Positions 53,284 through 61,534 of a stretch of 64,000 bases of DNA are shown here, piece by piece (the first letter of the stretch is position 1; the number at the start of each line of letters is the position of its first letter). The stretch lies in assembly GCA_002786385.1 (NCBI GenBank), contig PGCN01000016.1, positions 124,001 to 188,000 on the forward strand. The letters run 5' to 3'. The stretch is from Flavobacterium sp. FEMGT703F (GTDB lineage Bacteria > Bacteroidota > Bacteroidia > Flavobacteriales > Flavobacteriaceae). The notes below the pieces were generated by a model. That model was given only the letters and a program-made list of their open reading frames with translations, did not search any database and was not told the origin of the DNA. Made by a program: the position numbers and the translations under genes.

Positions 53284-54045
53284 TTATTGCTCCAGTCCGT
53301 TTAGGAATCTATTGAGTTCGAAATATTTTCTTCGGGCTACCGGTATCATTTTGCCGTCTTTTATTTCGCAGTACATCCCGTTTTTTTTATTTACCCTCGA
53401 GACATATTCAAAGTTCACAATCTGGGAACGGCTTATTTTGAAGAAAGAGGCATGTCTTTCCAGTATTTCCTCATATTCACATAGGTTTTTGGTAGCTATG
53501 AGGCTCCTGCCGTCCACGAGGTTGAAAATGGTGTATCTTCCTTCTGAAGAGCAGTACATGATATCTTTGATTTTAACTATTTCGTGGCGCTCTACGGAGG
53601 AAATGGTAATAAAATCCCTTTTGTTTCCCGTCCAGTAGGCATGTTCCATTTCGTAAAACTGCCGTTGTTGTTCGAGCCGTTTTACTGCCTTGGATATGGC
53701 AGAAACCAATACTTCTTTAGCATAGGGCTTCAGGACAAAATCTGTCGCATCATATCGGAAAGCATCGAGGGCATATTTCTGTTCGGAACTGACAAACACG
53801 ATTTGAGCGGTGCAGTGCACTTCATTAAAAATTTCAAAGACCTCCCGTTCCCCAAGGTTAACGTCGAGCAGGAGCAGTTCGGGAGAATGAACTGTTATCG
53901 CCGCTATAGCGTCACTGATACCTGTTGCCTTGGCCACTATATTAAGCTGTGGAAAATGCTCAGAAATGATTTTCTGTTCCAGCAGGATGTTCAGCGGATC
54001 ATCGTCTACGATAATGGTCTTATAGCCTTGGACTCTGGTTTGCAC
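53284..54045 (-). CDS. LytTR-family response regulator
   Basis: 253 aa if translation begins at the GTG at 54043-54045. The frame extends to TTG 54066, but that codon overlaps the -7 box, so it should not be in the transcript, and no ATG is in frame. The receiver domain has IIVDDDP and phospho-Asp in LLLLDVNLG, with Lys in VLKPYAKEV. The C-terminal LytTR domain has FITISSVERHEIVKIKDIMY, SRSQIVNFEYV and GMYCEIKDGKMIPVARR. It is the natural candidate to bind the 21-bp-spaced elements. Confidence 0.9.
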   Translation of the reverse strand: MQTRVQGYKTIIVDDDPLNILLEQKIISEHFPQLNIVAKATGISDAIAAITVHSPELLLLDVNLGEREVFEIFNEVHCTAQIVFVSSEQKYALDAFRYDATDFVLKPYAKEVLVSAISKAVKRLEQQRQFYEMEHAYWTGNKRDFITISSVERHEIVKIKDIMYCSSEGRYTIFNLVDGRSLIATKNLCEYEEILERHASFFKISRSQIVNFEYVSRVNKKNGMYCEIKDGKMIPVARRKYFELNRFLNGLEQ

Positions 54046-54063
54046 AGTTTTTCTTTTTTCTTT

Positions 54064-54155
54064 CAAAGATATTTTTGCATTGGTGCTGTAACAGCGCTAA
54101 TGTTATTTACGGTATTAGCGGTGTTATTTACGGTTGTTTATTTGTTACAAACGGT
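54064..54155 (-). promoter_or_regulatory. LytTR-type autoregulatory promoter with three repeats
   Basis: Minus-strand box TATCTTTG (54064-54071), a 29-bp gap, then three direct elements at 54101-54113, 54122-54134 and 54143-54155 (TGTTATTTACGGT twice, TGTTACAAACGGT), each 21 bp apart. They face the regulator gene, implying autoregulation. The kinase gene lies on the other side. Confidence 0.7.
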
Positions 54156-54248
54156 TATGTGCGGTGTTTGCTAATTGTTTTACACTGCAAATCAACGGGT
54201 TTGAAAATCCGGAGTACTGTTGAAAAGTTGCCTCTACTGTTTATAAGT

Positions 54249-54280
54249 TGATTTTTATTTTTCAGATTTATTATATTTGG
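54249..54280 (+). promoter_or_regulatory. Possible kinase promoter
   Basis: TTG (54249-54251), a 21-bp spacer, then TATATTTG (54273-54280), 87 bp before the ATG at 54367. Near-repeats of TACTGTT...AAGTTG occur around 54215 and 54235. The LytTR gap rule is not met. Confidence 0.35.
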
Positions 54281-54366
54281 ATAGTATCCCCAATACCATA
54301 CTCTTTTTCTTCTGATTACGATAATAGCCCCATTGACCATCCGGTGTTTAATTAAATTATATCGTT

Positions 54367-56457
54367 ATGAATTTATTGTTTAAAATCGCTTTACCCTGTT
54401 TATTGGGTATTGCAGGGACGGCTGTGGCCCAAAAGCTACAGCCCAAAGAGGAAAGTGAGTTGTTGGAGAAGGTTAATTCTGTGAATGGGAATGACACCAT
54501 CAGGATTGAAAGCCTCAGCAGGCTTATTGATGCTGAAAAAAGTAAGGATAAGCGGGAACAATATGTGGCCCGTTTTTATGATTTGGTTGGGAATATTAAG
54601 GATCCCAAGGGGCTTGGGCATTATTTTTTAAGGAATGCAGAGCACTGTAGCTTAAGTGGAAAATACAATGATGGCGTAAGTAAGGCAAGAACAGGATTGC
54701 TTGTGCTTAAGGCTCATGGTTCTACAGAGGAGTATTTTAGAGCCGCCAGCCTGCTTTCGATTTCACTTCATACCGTCAAGAAGATTGATGAAGCTCTGGC
54801 ATTGTGCAATACCATTTTATTTGAGTACCATAGTTATCCCGAGGGCAAAGCAAAATCGGGTATCCTTTCTAAAAGGGGTATGACTTATTTTGAAAAGAAA
54901 GACTATCGGCGGGCGCTGGCCGATTTTAAGGCTGCCTTAAACGGTTACAGGAAGGATGGTGCTAGGAATGGAATGTCTTTTACTTACAATGAGATTTCGA
55001 GGTGCTACCAGGAGATGAATCAGTTTCAGGAGGCTGCAGCATATGTATTAAAAACGGTTCGGGATCCTGTATTTAAAGACCAGCCATATGCAAATAAGGC
55101 GCTTCTTTATGACAGGTTGGCTTTTATTTACTTCAAGATGCGCCGTTATGGGACGTCGTTGGCTTATTCTGATACTGCAAGAGCAAACTGCCCCAGCGAT
55201 AATCTGAATCTGATAAAGCAGATTAAGACTAATAAGGCGATGGCATTGTTTTTTTCTGAAGATTCGCATAATGCTTTACAACTGGCTGAAGAGGTGATTG
55301 GTGATGGTTTAAAAATGAATACCTACCGTAAGCGTGATGCTTATTATGTTGTAGGATTGTGCCAGTTTAAATCGGCCAATTTTCTGAAAGCCCAAAAAAG
55401 CTTTGAGACGGCCATTACAGCAGCACGGATTATTGATAGCATGGGTTATGGTAACGCACATAATTTTGATGTTATTTTTGATTCGAAAAAAAAACTAAGC
55501 CTGATAGCGCTTGGCAATAATAATCCTGAGAAATCATATGCATTACTTGAACAGAGTTATCAGGCAGCACATGAACGATTAAAAGCTGTAAAGGATGAAC
55601 AGTTGCATAAGGAGGTGAACACCTTTGAGTTGGGAGAGAAAAAGAGGGAGGTGAGGCAGCTTACCCGCGAGCAGCTAAGGAACAGGCTCGAGATAAAGGA
55701 GCAACAAAATAAGATGCTACTGCTTATAGGCAGCCTTGTTGTAGCACTGCTGGTGGCTGGTTTTACCTACCGGGGCTATTGTATAAAGAAGCGCAATGCC
55801 CGAGAGCAGGAGCAGAAACGAAAAACCATCGAGCGGCAAAACGAACGGCTTGAGGCAGCCTTTAAAGAGCGAGGTGTACTGCTTAAAGAAATACACCACA
55901 GGGTAAAAAACAATTTCCAGATGGTCATCAGTCTGTTGCAGATACAGGCAGATGAAGGAGAGTATAGTAATGTGGAGGCCTTTATGGAAGAAGCGGTTTC
56001 GAGAATCCTTTCGATGTCGCTCATCCATCAAAATCTTTACCAATCTGATAACCTGAGTGAAGTAGATTTTAGCGAGTATATCAGCGAATTGGTCACCTAT
56101 ACCGAGAGTGCGTTTGCCGGAGAGGGCAAAGTGGTCTTTAAAACAGCCATACCTAACGTGATGGTCGACCTGCAACTGGCGGTGCCGCTGGGACTAATTC
56201 TAAATGAAATGATCCTGAATTCGCTAAAGCACGTAAAAGGAGTTGGCGGTACCATCAAAATTAGCATTAGCCTTGAGCAGGAGCAAGAAGGAAGCTATCT
56301 TCTTTGTTATGACGACAACGGCAAAAAGGAAACGGCCGGGAATGCCAATTCGTTTGGTATTGAACTTATTAAGCTCTTGGTAAGGCAGATAGAAGGGGAA
56401 CTGTTGCCGGCAGCGGCAAAAAATGTTTCTTATAGGATTCGTTTTAACATTACCTGA
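54367..56457 (+). CDS. TPR-containing sensor histidine kinase (HisKA_2 type)
   Basis: 696 aa. Signal peptide (LPCLLGIAGTAVAQ), a TPR-like sensor (about 60-400), one TM helix near 450-470 (LLLIGSLVVALLVAGFTY), a coiled coil, the HisKA_2 box EIHHRVKNNFQ with His510/His511, and a HATPase domain with LILNEMILNSLKH. Same plan as the 25087 kinase but a different dimerisation type. Probably the sensor for both regulators of the island. Confidence 0.92.
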   Translation: MNLLFKIALPCLLGIAGTAVAQKLQPKEESELLEKVNSVNGNDTIRIESLSRLIDAEKSKDKREQYVARFYDLVGNIKDPKGLGHYFLRNAEHCSLSGKYNDGVSKARTGLLVLKAHGSTEEYFRAASLLSISLHTVKKIDEALALCNTILFEYHSYPEGKAKSGILSKRGMTYFEKKDYRRALADFKAALNGYRKDGARNGMSFTYNEISRCYQEMNQFQEAAAYVLKTVRDPVFKDQPYANKALLYDRLAFIYFKMRRYGTSLAYSDTARANCPSDNLNLIKQIKTNKAMALFFSEDSHNALQLAEEVIGDGLKMNTYRKRDAYYVVGLCQFKSANFLKAQKSFETAITAARIIDSMGYGNAHNFDVIFDSKKKLSLIALGNNNPEKSYALLEQSYQAAHERLKAVKDEQLHKEVNTFELGEKKREVRQLTREQLRNRLEIKEQQNKMLLLIGSLVVALLVAGFTYRGYCIKKRNAREQEQKRKTIERQNERLEAAFKERGVLLKEIHHRVKNNFQMVISLLQIQADEGEYSNVEAFMEEAVSRILSMSLIHQNLYQSDNLSEVDFSEYISELVTYTESAFAGEGKVVFKTAIPNVMVDLQLAVPLGLILNEMILNSLKHVKGVGGTIKISISLEQEQEGSYLLCYDDNGKKETAGNANSFGIELIKLLVRQIEGELLPAAAKNVSYRIRFNIT

Positions 56458-56462
56458 ATGCT

Positions 56463-57239
56463 ATGATTGATAAAGCCAATACACTGATACTGATTGTGGA
56501 AGATGAATTTATCTTGGCTCGGAATATTTCCGGCATACTCAAGGCTGAGGGCTACCAATGCATTGCATATATCCCTACCTATGATGATGCCCTGGCAGCC
56601 ATAAGCGAACATTCTCCCAACCTTGTACTGATAGACATTATGCTAAGGGGCGTGCCGGATGGTTTGCGACTTGGAAATTATTTGTACAAAAAAGGAGGAC
56701 TGCCATTTGTATACCTCACATCGCTTTATGACAAGGATACCGTGCTCGAAATTAAGCAGACATTTCCCTATGGATATATAGTAAAACCGTTTAAACCCAT
56801 TGATGTGATTACTACCGTGGAACTGGTAATGCATAACTTCCGCCATATAAAAACAGATATCCATAGGGTTGGAACTCCCGAGGTTGACGACGATGTGCCC
56901 TTTATTATTAAGAAAGTAATTGCACATATCAATGATAATATTACCGAAAAAATCGGGCTTGAGGATTTGATACCACTTACCCGCTGGAAGAAGCATAACT
57001 TTATTAAACTGTTCACCCGGTATACCGGCGAAACACCCTACCATTACATTCTGAAATGTAAAATACGCAAATGCATGGTACTACTGGAGACAACAGATAT
57101 GAGTGCCGCTGCTATTGTTTTTGAGCTGGGTTTTGGCAGTTACAGCAGCTTTAACAAACTGTTTAAAAAGATGACAGGGGTTACTCCGGACGAGTACAGG
57201 GCGCAATACCGACTGTGTAAAATAATAGGAAAACAGTGA
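56463..57239 (+). CDS. Response regulator with AraC-type DNA-binding domain
   Basis: 258 aa. Receiver domain (IVEDEF, phospho-Asp58 in VLIDIM) and AraC-type HTH (KHNFIKLFTRYTGETPYHYI; FELGFGSYSSFNKLFKKMTG). Lies 5 bp after the kinase gene, so it is its likely partner. Its Asp-containing segment is typical but the receiver is short of other checks. Confidence 0.9.
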   Translation: MIDKANTLILIVEDEFILARNISGILKAEGYQCIAYIPTYDDALAAISEHSPNLVLIDIMLRGVPDGLRLGNYLYKKGGLPFVYLTSLYDKDTVLEIKQTFPYGYIVKPFKPIDVITTVELVMHNFRHIKTDIHRVGTPEVDDDVPFIIKKVIAHINDNITEKIGLEDLIPLTRWKKHNFIKLFTRYTGETPYHYILKCKIRKCMVLLETTDMSAAAIVFELGFGSYSSFNKLFKKMTGVTPDEYRAQYRLCKIIGKQ

Positions 57240-57272
57240 AAGCGTGGCCAATCCTTTTGTGTTTTATTAATA

Positions 57273-57343
57273 ACCGTTTATAACATTAGTATTGCCGTTT
57301 GTAACATTGAGGTAAGGCGTTAGGAGACTTCTCTACACTTTTG
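57273..57343 (+). promoter_or_regulatory. LytTR-type promoter of the right bookend module
   Basis: ACCGTTTATAACA (57273-57285) and GCCGTTTGTAACA (57294-57306) are 21 bp apart. A 29-bp gap leads to CACTTTTG (57336-57343), one base from TAnnTTTG, 23 bp before the ATG at 57367. Orientation is toward the gene, matching the other two sites. Confidence 0.65.
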
Positions 57344-57366
57344 CATTAGAACTTAATATTTTTCTT

Positions 57367-57813
57367 ATGGAAGTTAATGCAAACCTAACCAAGGATCATA
57401 AAGTTGATATATCTAAAATTCAGTATATCAATTCTATAGGTGCTATAATTGGAGATAATCTGCTACTTTATTCACCGTCTCGCCTGCTATTAGATATTGA
57501 CTCGATCCGAAAGGCGCAAATCTATAAAAAGCGCAATTTTTTTTATAATGTGTTCTTGTTTGTTTGTTCGACACCATTATTCTACATACTGGCAACCCAT
57601 CGGGTTACCAGGCTTGAAGCCATCCTGATTTGTGTTTTAGCTGGTGTGTTGCTGGTTCCCGCATTTACAATAAAGAATACAAAGTATAAGATGCTTATTA
57701 ACAGACAGAACGCGCAGTTTATTGAAATTGATATAGACCGCCAGTCTAAAGAAGATGCAAAAGGGATTGTTCGACTTGTTAATAGAAGAATAAGACAACA
57801 AAAAAAGCAATAG
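57367..57813 (+). CDS. Two-TM PH-like membrane protein (right bookend of island)
   Basis: 148 aa. N-terminal beta-rich part (INSIGAIIGDNLLLYS), a hydrophobic hairpin near residues 58-100, and a C-terminal beta-rich region ending in a basic helix (NRRIRQQKKQ). Paralogue of the 35981 gene in plan and in the NSIG(A/V)I motif. Its promoter carries LytTR-type sites. Confidence 0.65.
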   Translation: MEVNANLTKDHKVDISKIQYINSIGAIIGDNLLLYSPSRLLLDIDSIRKAQIYKKRNFFYNVFLFVCSTPLFYILATHRVTRLEAILICVLAGVLLVPAFTIKNTKYKMLINRQNAQFIEIDIDRQSKEDAKGIVRLVNRRIRQQKKQ

Positions 57814-57842
57814 TATAAAAAAATCTGCCAAATTTATTTATC

Positions 57843-58142
57843 ATGCCTTCAAAAGTTTACATAATCGGCTCTACTAATGATGCTATGTCGCTTCATACCC
57901 AGCAACGGTTTTTGAAAGCGCAAAAGCAACTCGAACTCCTGAACCTCAAAGTTTTTAATCCTTTAAATTCTTTTTTGCTCTATAGGGAATCAAAAGAGAA
58001 AGCTGTGAGGTGTAACCTGCATGGTCTGCTGGATTCTAACGCAGTTTACGTACTTAAAGATGCGATGACAAGTGGTATGAAAGACCAAGCGGAATTGATA
58101 TTGGCCATGAAGATGAATCTGTTAATCATGCATGAATTTTAA
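57843..58142 (+). CDS. DUF4406-like protein (right bookend of island)
   Basis: 99 aa. VYIIGSTND, FLKAQKQLELLNLKVFNPLN and SNAVYVLKDA match the DUF4406-like fold. Paralogue of the 35640 gene. Last gene of the rightward arm, ending in a strong terminator. Confidence 0.7.
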   Translation: MPSKVYIIGSTNDAMSLHTQQRFLKAQKQLELLNLKVFNPLNSFLLYRESKEKAVRCNLHGLLDSNAVYVLKDAMTSGMKDQAELILAMKMNLLIMHEF

Positions 58143-58163
58143 AGTTTTGTTAGTTATTTCCAT

Positions 58164-58192
58164 GGACAGCCGAAAGGCTGTCCTTTTTTTTT
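58164..58192 (+). terminator. Terminator of the rightward island arm
   Basis: GGACAGCC-GAAA-GGCTGTCC followed by a run of T, after the DUF4406-like gene. Confidence 0.9.
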
Positions 58193-58471
58193 AAAAATAA
58201 CACAATGTATTTTACTCAAACAAATTGTGCAGGTGCAGACAAGGTTCAGGAGTGGTCTCGGGAAAGCGTTGCAGCGAGCCTATGGCTTAGCGCTTATCTA
58301 GTAACGCTATCCACTTATTATGATATCGGAATACTTTAATAAAGGGTACAAGCATTTTATCTTTGTAAAGTAAAATGGTTGGAAGGGTTTTGATAAACAA
58401 CGTTTTTTTATCTGATGGTCTTTTTGAGGATACCTTTGGTAACCATTGCGATTTTTATTATTGATTCATTT

Positions 58472-58488
58472 GTGGGGAGAGCAGGATT
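58472..58488 (-). repeat. 17-bp duplicate of the tRNA-Tyr 3' end
   Basis: GTGGGGAGAGCAGGATT is identical to 58583-58599 at the 3' end of tRNA-Tyr, 111 bp away and downstream with respect to tRNA transcription. It resembles an attachment-site duplication left by an integrated element. No integrase is nearby. Confidence 0.6.
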
Positions 58489-58529
58489 GCTTCGCCATCC
58501 TACAGCGCTACGCTCTGAAAATGCATAAA

Positions 58530-58563
58530 ACAAAAAAACGCTCAAGTGAACTTGGCGTTTTTT
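58530..58563 (-). terminator. Terminator of tRNA-Tyr
   Basis: An imperfect hairpin AAACGctCAAG-TGAA-CTTGgCGTTT with an A run on the plus side (T-run on the minus strand), just downstream of the tRNA 3' end. Confidence 0.75.
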
Positions 58564-58583
58564 CTTATTTATACATTTATTCG

Positions 58584-58665
58584 TGGGGAGAGCAGGATTC
58601 GAACCTGCGAAGACTTAGTCAGCGGATTTACAGTCCGCCCTCGTTGGCCGCTTGAGTATCTCCCC
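58584..58665 (-). tRNA. tRNA-Tyr (GTA)
   Basis: An 82-nt tRNA on the minus strand. Acceptor GGGGAGA pairs with TCTCCCC, with discriminator A. The anticodon arm GCGGA-CTGTAAA-TCCGC gives GTA (plus-strand bases 58629-58631). A long variable arm and the T-loop GTTCGAATC are present, as expected for tRNA-Tyr. Confidence 0.97.
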
Positions 58666-58767
58666 AACGCTTATCGCGATTGCAAATATAAAAACTGTTT
58701 TGGGCTTCACAAACAAAAAAGCAGATATTTCATCACTCTTTTTTTAAGCCGTTGGTAGTAAATGAAA

Positions 58768-58793
58768 TAAAAAATCTCCCGAAGGAGATTTTT
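58768..58793 (-). terminator. Terminator of the DUF4369-TlpA gene
   Basis: AAAAATCTCC/GGAGATTTTT around CGAA, 25 bp after the TlpA stop. Confidence 0.8.
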
Positions 58794-58818
58794 TAAGAAT
58801 ATAGGGGATAATCGGTTC

Positions 58819-59187
58819 TTATTTTTGTAAAAGTTCCTGAATTTTACGTTTCATTTCGCTCTGCGGTAAATCAATTCCAACTACTTTTCCTGTAGCATCC
58901 AGTAAAAAGGTGGTTGGGATTAAAGTAACACCGTATCTTTTTACAATCGGATCATCCATTTCTTTTAAGTTGGAAACTTGTGTCCAAGTTAAACCATCTT
59001 TGGCAATGGCTTCTTTCCAATCTCCGGCATCACTGTCTAACGAAACACTGATAATGTTAAATCCTTTGCTGTGAAATTCATTATACAATGCGACCACTTT
59101 AGGATTTTCTTTGCGACAAGGCATGCACCATGAAGCCCAAAAATCAATCAAGGTAACTTTACCCATACTTTGTTTTAAAGACACCAT
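58819..59187 (-). pseudogene. TlpA-like thioredoxin part of a frameshifted DUF4369-TlpA gene
   Basis: 122 aa. Thiol-oxidoreductase domain with LIDFWASWCMPCRKENPK (WCMPC active site) and VTLIPTTFLLD. No signal of its own: reading back, the frame continues as APDFKAPTPEGKM through 59231-59260 and joins the preceding frame at an A9 tract. Normally this is the C-terminal half of a lipoprotein of about 385 aa. See the 59232 entry. Confidence 0.8.
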
Positions 59188-59231
59188 TTTCCCTTCAGGA
59201 GTCGGTGCTTTAAAGTCGGGTGCTATTTGAT

Positions 59232-59975
59232 TTAGTTGGACGGTTGACTGGCTGTCGGCTTTTTTTTTAAAGCATCCAAGTTTTCTTTGATGGCTTTTCC
59301 CGGTTTGGTTTTCTTTAAACTTTCATCAAAAGAATTGTAAATGGTTTCGATTTCTTTTGGCGTGAACTTAGGGTTGGTAGCCATCATTTGTAAAATCAAT
59401 ACGCTGATGAATGATTTCGGATGTGTTTTAGGATATCCGAAAGTATAATCGGTAATGTCTTTCTGAATCAAATCGTATTCTGCTCTCAATTTGTTCATCG
59501 CCACAGTATCGTTATTTTTTTGAGCATTTTCAATAGCAACTTTATTACGTTGTTGGAATTCAACAATTTTACTTTTAAGTTTTGTTTGAATTTTTTCAGA
59601 TTCTTCGTTGAATTTATTGAATTCTTCGTTGTTGTACGTTCCTGAAATTTTTGACTTTGCTAAACTGTCTTTGTCAAACGCAATTTCAATTTCTCCGCCT
59701 TCTAATACAACAGGTAACTTACCGTTTACTTTATCAACATGAATAAAATGAATTTCAGGCTCTGACGCTTTTCCTTTGATTTCAAACTTTCCGTCTTCAA
59801 TTTTCACGGTGTCAATGGCCATGAATCCCATCCCCATCGGTCCTTGTTTTTCTAAATAAACTAAACCGGTTTTCATCCCTTTTACATTACCGGTTATGAT
59901 ATATTCCCCTTCGGCTAACTTATTACAAGAAAACAATACAACGGCCGAGGCTACTAGAAGAATTACTTTTTTCAT
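59232..59975 (-). pseudogene. DUF4369 N-terminal part of a frameshifted DUF4369-TlpA gene
   Basis: 247 aa from ATG 59975, with lipoprotein signal ending VVLFSCNKL (Cys17 or so). The DUF4369 beta-domain (GEYIITGNVKGMKTGLVYLE) and a long helical linker follow, ending NLDALKKKPTASQPSN. The tail is the wrong frame. The junction is nine A in the coding sense; a tenth A (or loss of two) would give LKKKADSQ... and fuse cleanly to the thioredoxin domain. Could be a true pseudogene, phase variation, transcriptional slippage or a sequencing error. Confidence 0.8.
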
Positions 59976-60057
59976 TATTGTTGGTTTAAATTTTAATGAC
60001 TGCAAATGTATTTAAATTGCAATACTATAGCTTGTTTTTTTTTGATTTTTTACTGAT

Positions 60058-61470
60058 TTATTTTTTGGTGGACGGACATACAAATTGCGTACACGGCACT
60101 TGGGTTTGTTTGATACCATTCATTCCTTTTTCGACGTTAATCAGGTTATGGATACCTCTCGACTTTAAAATGGATGCCATAATCACCGAGCGATAACCAC
60201 CCGCACAGTGCAGGAAGAATTCTTTGTTTCTTGGTACGCTTTGGAAGTTTTCATTGATAGTATCTAAAGGAATATTTACTGCATTTTCCACATGTTCAGC
60301 TTCGTATTCACTTGGTTTTCTGGCATCGACAACCAAACTGTCAGGATGCAATCTTTCTGCAAAGTTTTCCGGACTGATAGAAGCTATGCTGTCGGTTTCA
60401 AATCCGGCTTGTTCCCATGCTGAGATTCCTCCTTTTAAATAGCCTAAAACATGATCAAAACCAACGCGTGACAAGCGCGTAATGGTTTCTTCTTCTTTGC
60501 CTTCAGGGCTAATTAACAATAGTTTTTGATTCACATCTCTCAAAAGCGAACCTACCCAAGGGGCAAAATTTCCTTGGATACCAATGAAAATGGAATTCGG
60601 AATGTGCGCTTTTACAAAATCGTTTTCATGACGCACATCTAATACCACCACATCGTCTTGGTTGGCAATGGTTTCGAATTCTTCAGGGGAAAGTGCTACC
60701 TTACTTTTTTGCATAACAGTATCAAGACTTTGGTAACCTTTGATATTCAGCATCACATTTTGTGGAAAATAGGCTGGTGGTGCTCCTAATCCATCAAGCA
60801 ATTCCTTGATGAACTCTTCTTTGGTCATATCCGCTCTTAAAGCGTAATTGGTTCTTTTTTGATTGCCTAAGGTATCCGTTGTTTCCTTGCTCATGTTTTT
60901 TCCGCAAGCACTTCCGGCACCATGACTTGGATAAACAATCAATTCGTCGCTTAACGGCATAATCTTGTTGCGTAATGAATGGTATAAATAAGCCGCCAAT
61001 TTTTCCTGAGTGAGTTCTTCTGTCAGTGCTTGCGCCAAGTCAGGGCGACCTACATCTCCAATGAATAAAGTATCTCCCGTAATTATACCGTGTTGTTTTC
61101 CGCTTTCATCAGTTAACAAATAACAAGTACTTTCTAAAGTATGTCCCGGAGTGTGAATAGCGGTTATAGTGTATAGGCCTACTTTGAAAACTTGGTTGTC
61201 TTCGGCTATAATGGCTTCAAACGCCGGATTAGCCGTTGGTCCGTAAACAATTTTTCCACCGCTTTTCTGAGCCAAATCCAAATGCCCGGATACAAAATCG
61301 GCATGAAAGTGTGTTTCAAAAATGTATTTAATGGTAGCGTTGTCTTTGGCTGCTCTGTCTAAATAAGGTTGCACTTCACGCAGAGGATCGAAAATAGCGG
61401 CTTCTCCTTTACTCTCTATGTAGTATGCTGCTTGTGCGATGCATCCGGTGTAAATTTGTTCAATTTTCAT
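60058..61470 (-). CDS. MBL-fold persulfide dioxygenase fused to two rhodanese domains, second copy
   Basis: 470 aa, same plan as the protein at 4622: THFHADFVSGH, HTPGH, GDTLFIGDVGRPDLA; first rhodanese without catalytic Cys; second with CAGGYRS (Cys422). Close paralogue. No TGAT-N4-ATCA site is seen in front of it. It lies next to a TauE/SafE gene, which may export the sulfite or other sulfur product. Confidence 0.9.
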   Translation of the reverse strand: MKIEQIYTGCIAQAAYYIESKGEAAIFDPLREVQPYLDRAAKDNATIKYIFETHFHADFVSGHLDLAQKSGGKIVYGPTANPAFEAIIAEDNQVFKVGLYTITAIHTPGHTLESTCYLLTDESGKQHGIITGDTLFIGDVGRPDLAQALTEELTQEKLAAYLYHSLRNKIMPLSDELIVYPSHGAGSACGKNMSKETTDTLGNQKRTNYALRADMTKEEFIKELLDGLGAPPAYFPQNVMLNIKGYQSLDTVMQKSKVALSPEEFETIANQDDVVVLDVRHENDFVKAHIPNSIFIGIQGNFAPWVGSLLRDVNQKLLLISPEGKEEETITRLSRVGFDHVLGYLKGGISAWEQAGFETDSIASISPENFAERLHPDSLVVDARKPSEYEAEHVENAVNIPLDTINENFQSVPRNKEFFLHCAGGYRSVIMASILKSRGIHNLINVEKGMNGIKQTQVPCTQFVCPSTKK

Positions 61471-61534
61471 AAGACAATAATTTGTTACAAAGGTATAAGG
61501 TTAGTGCTCAAAAGCGTTGCTTCTTTAGAATACT

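Larger units (their letters stand above)
58143..58583. other. Noncoding region between the island and tRNA-Tyr
   Basis: Holds the terminator at 58164-58192, about 250 bp with no recognisable signal, a copy of the tRNA-Tyr 3' end at 58472-58488, and the tRNA terminator at 58530-58563. No ORF is supported. Confidence 0.6.

Noticed and set aside
54215..54251. LytTR elements in front of the kinase gene
   Set aside because: Repeated TACTGTT...AAGTTG words have 20-21 bp spacing but do not match the ACCGTnnnTAACA core, and the gap to the -7 box is 21, not 29 bp.
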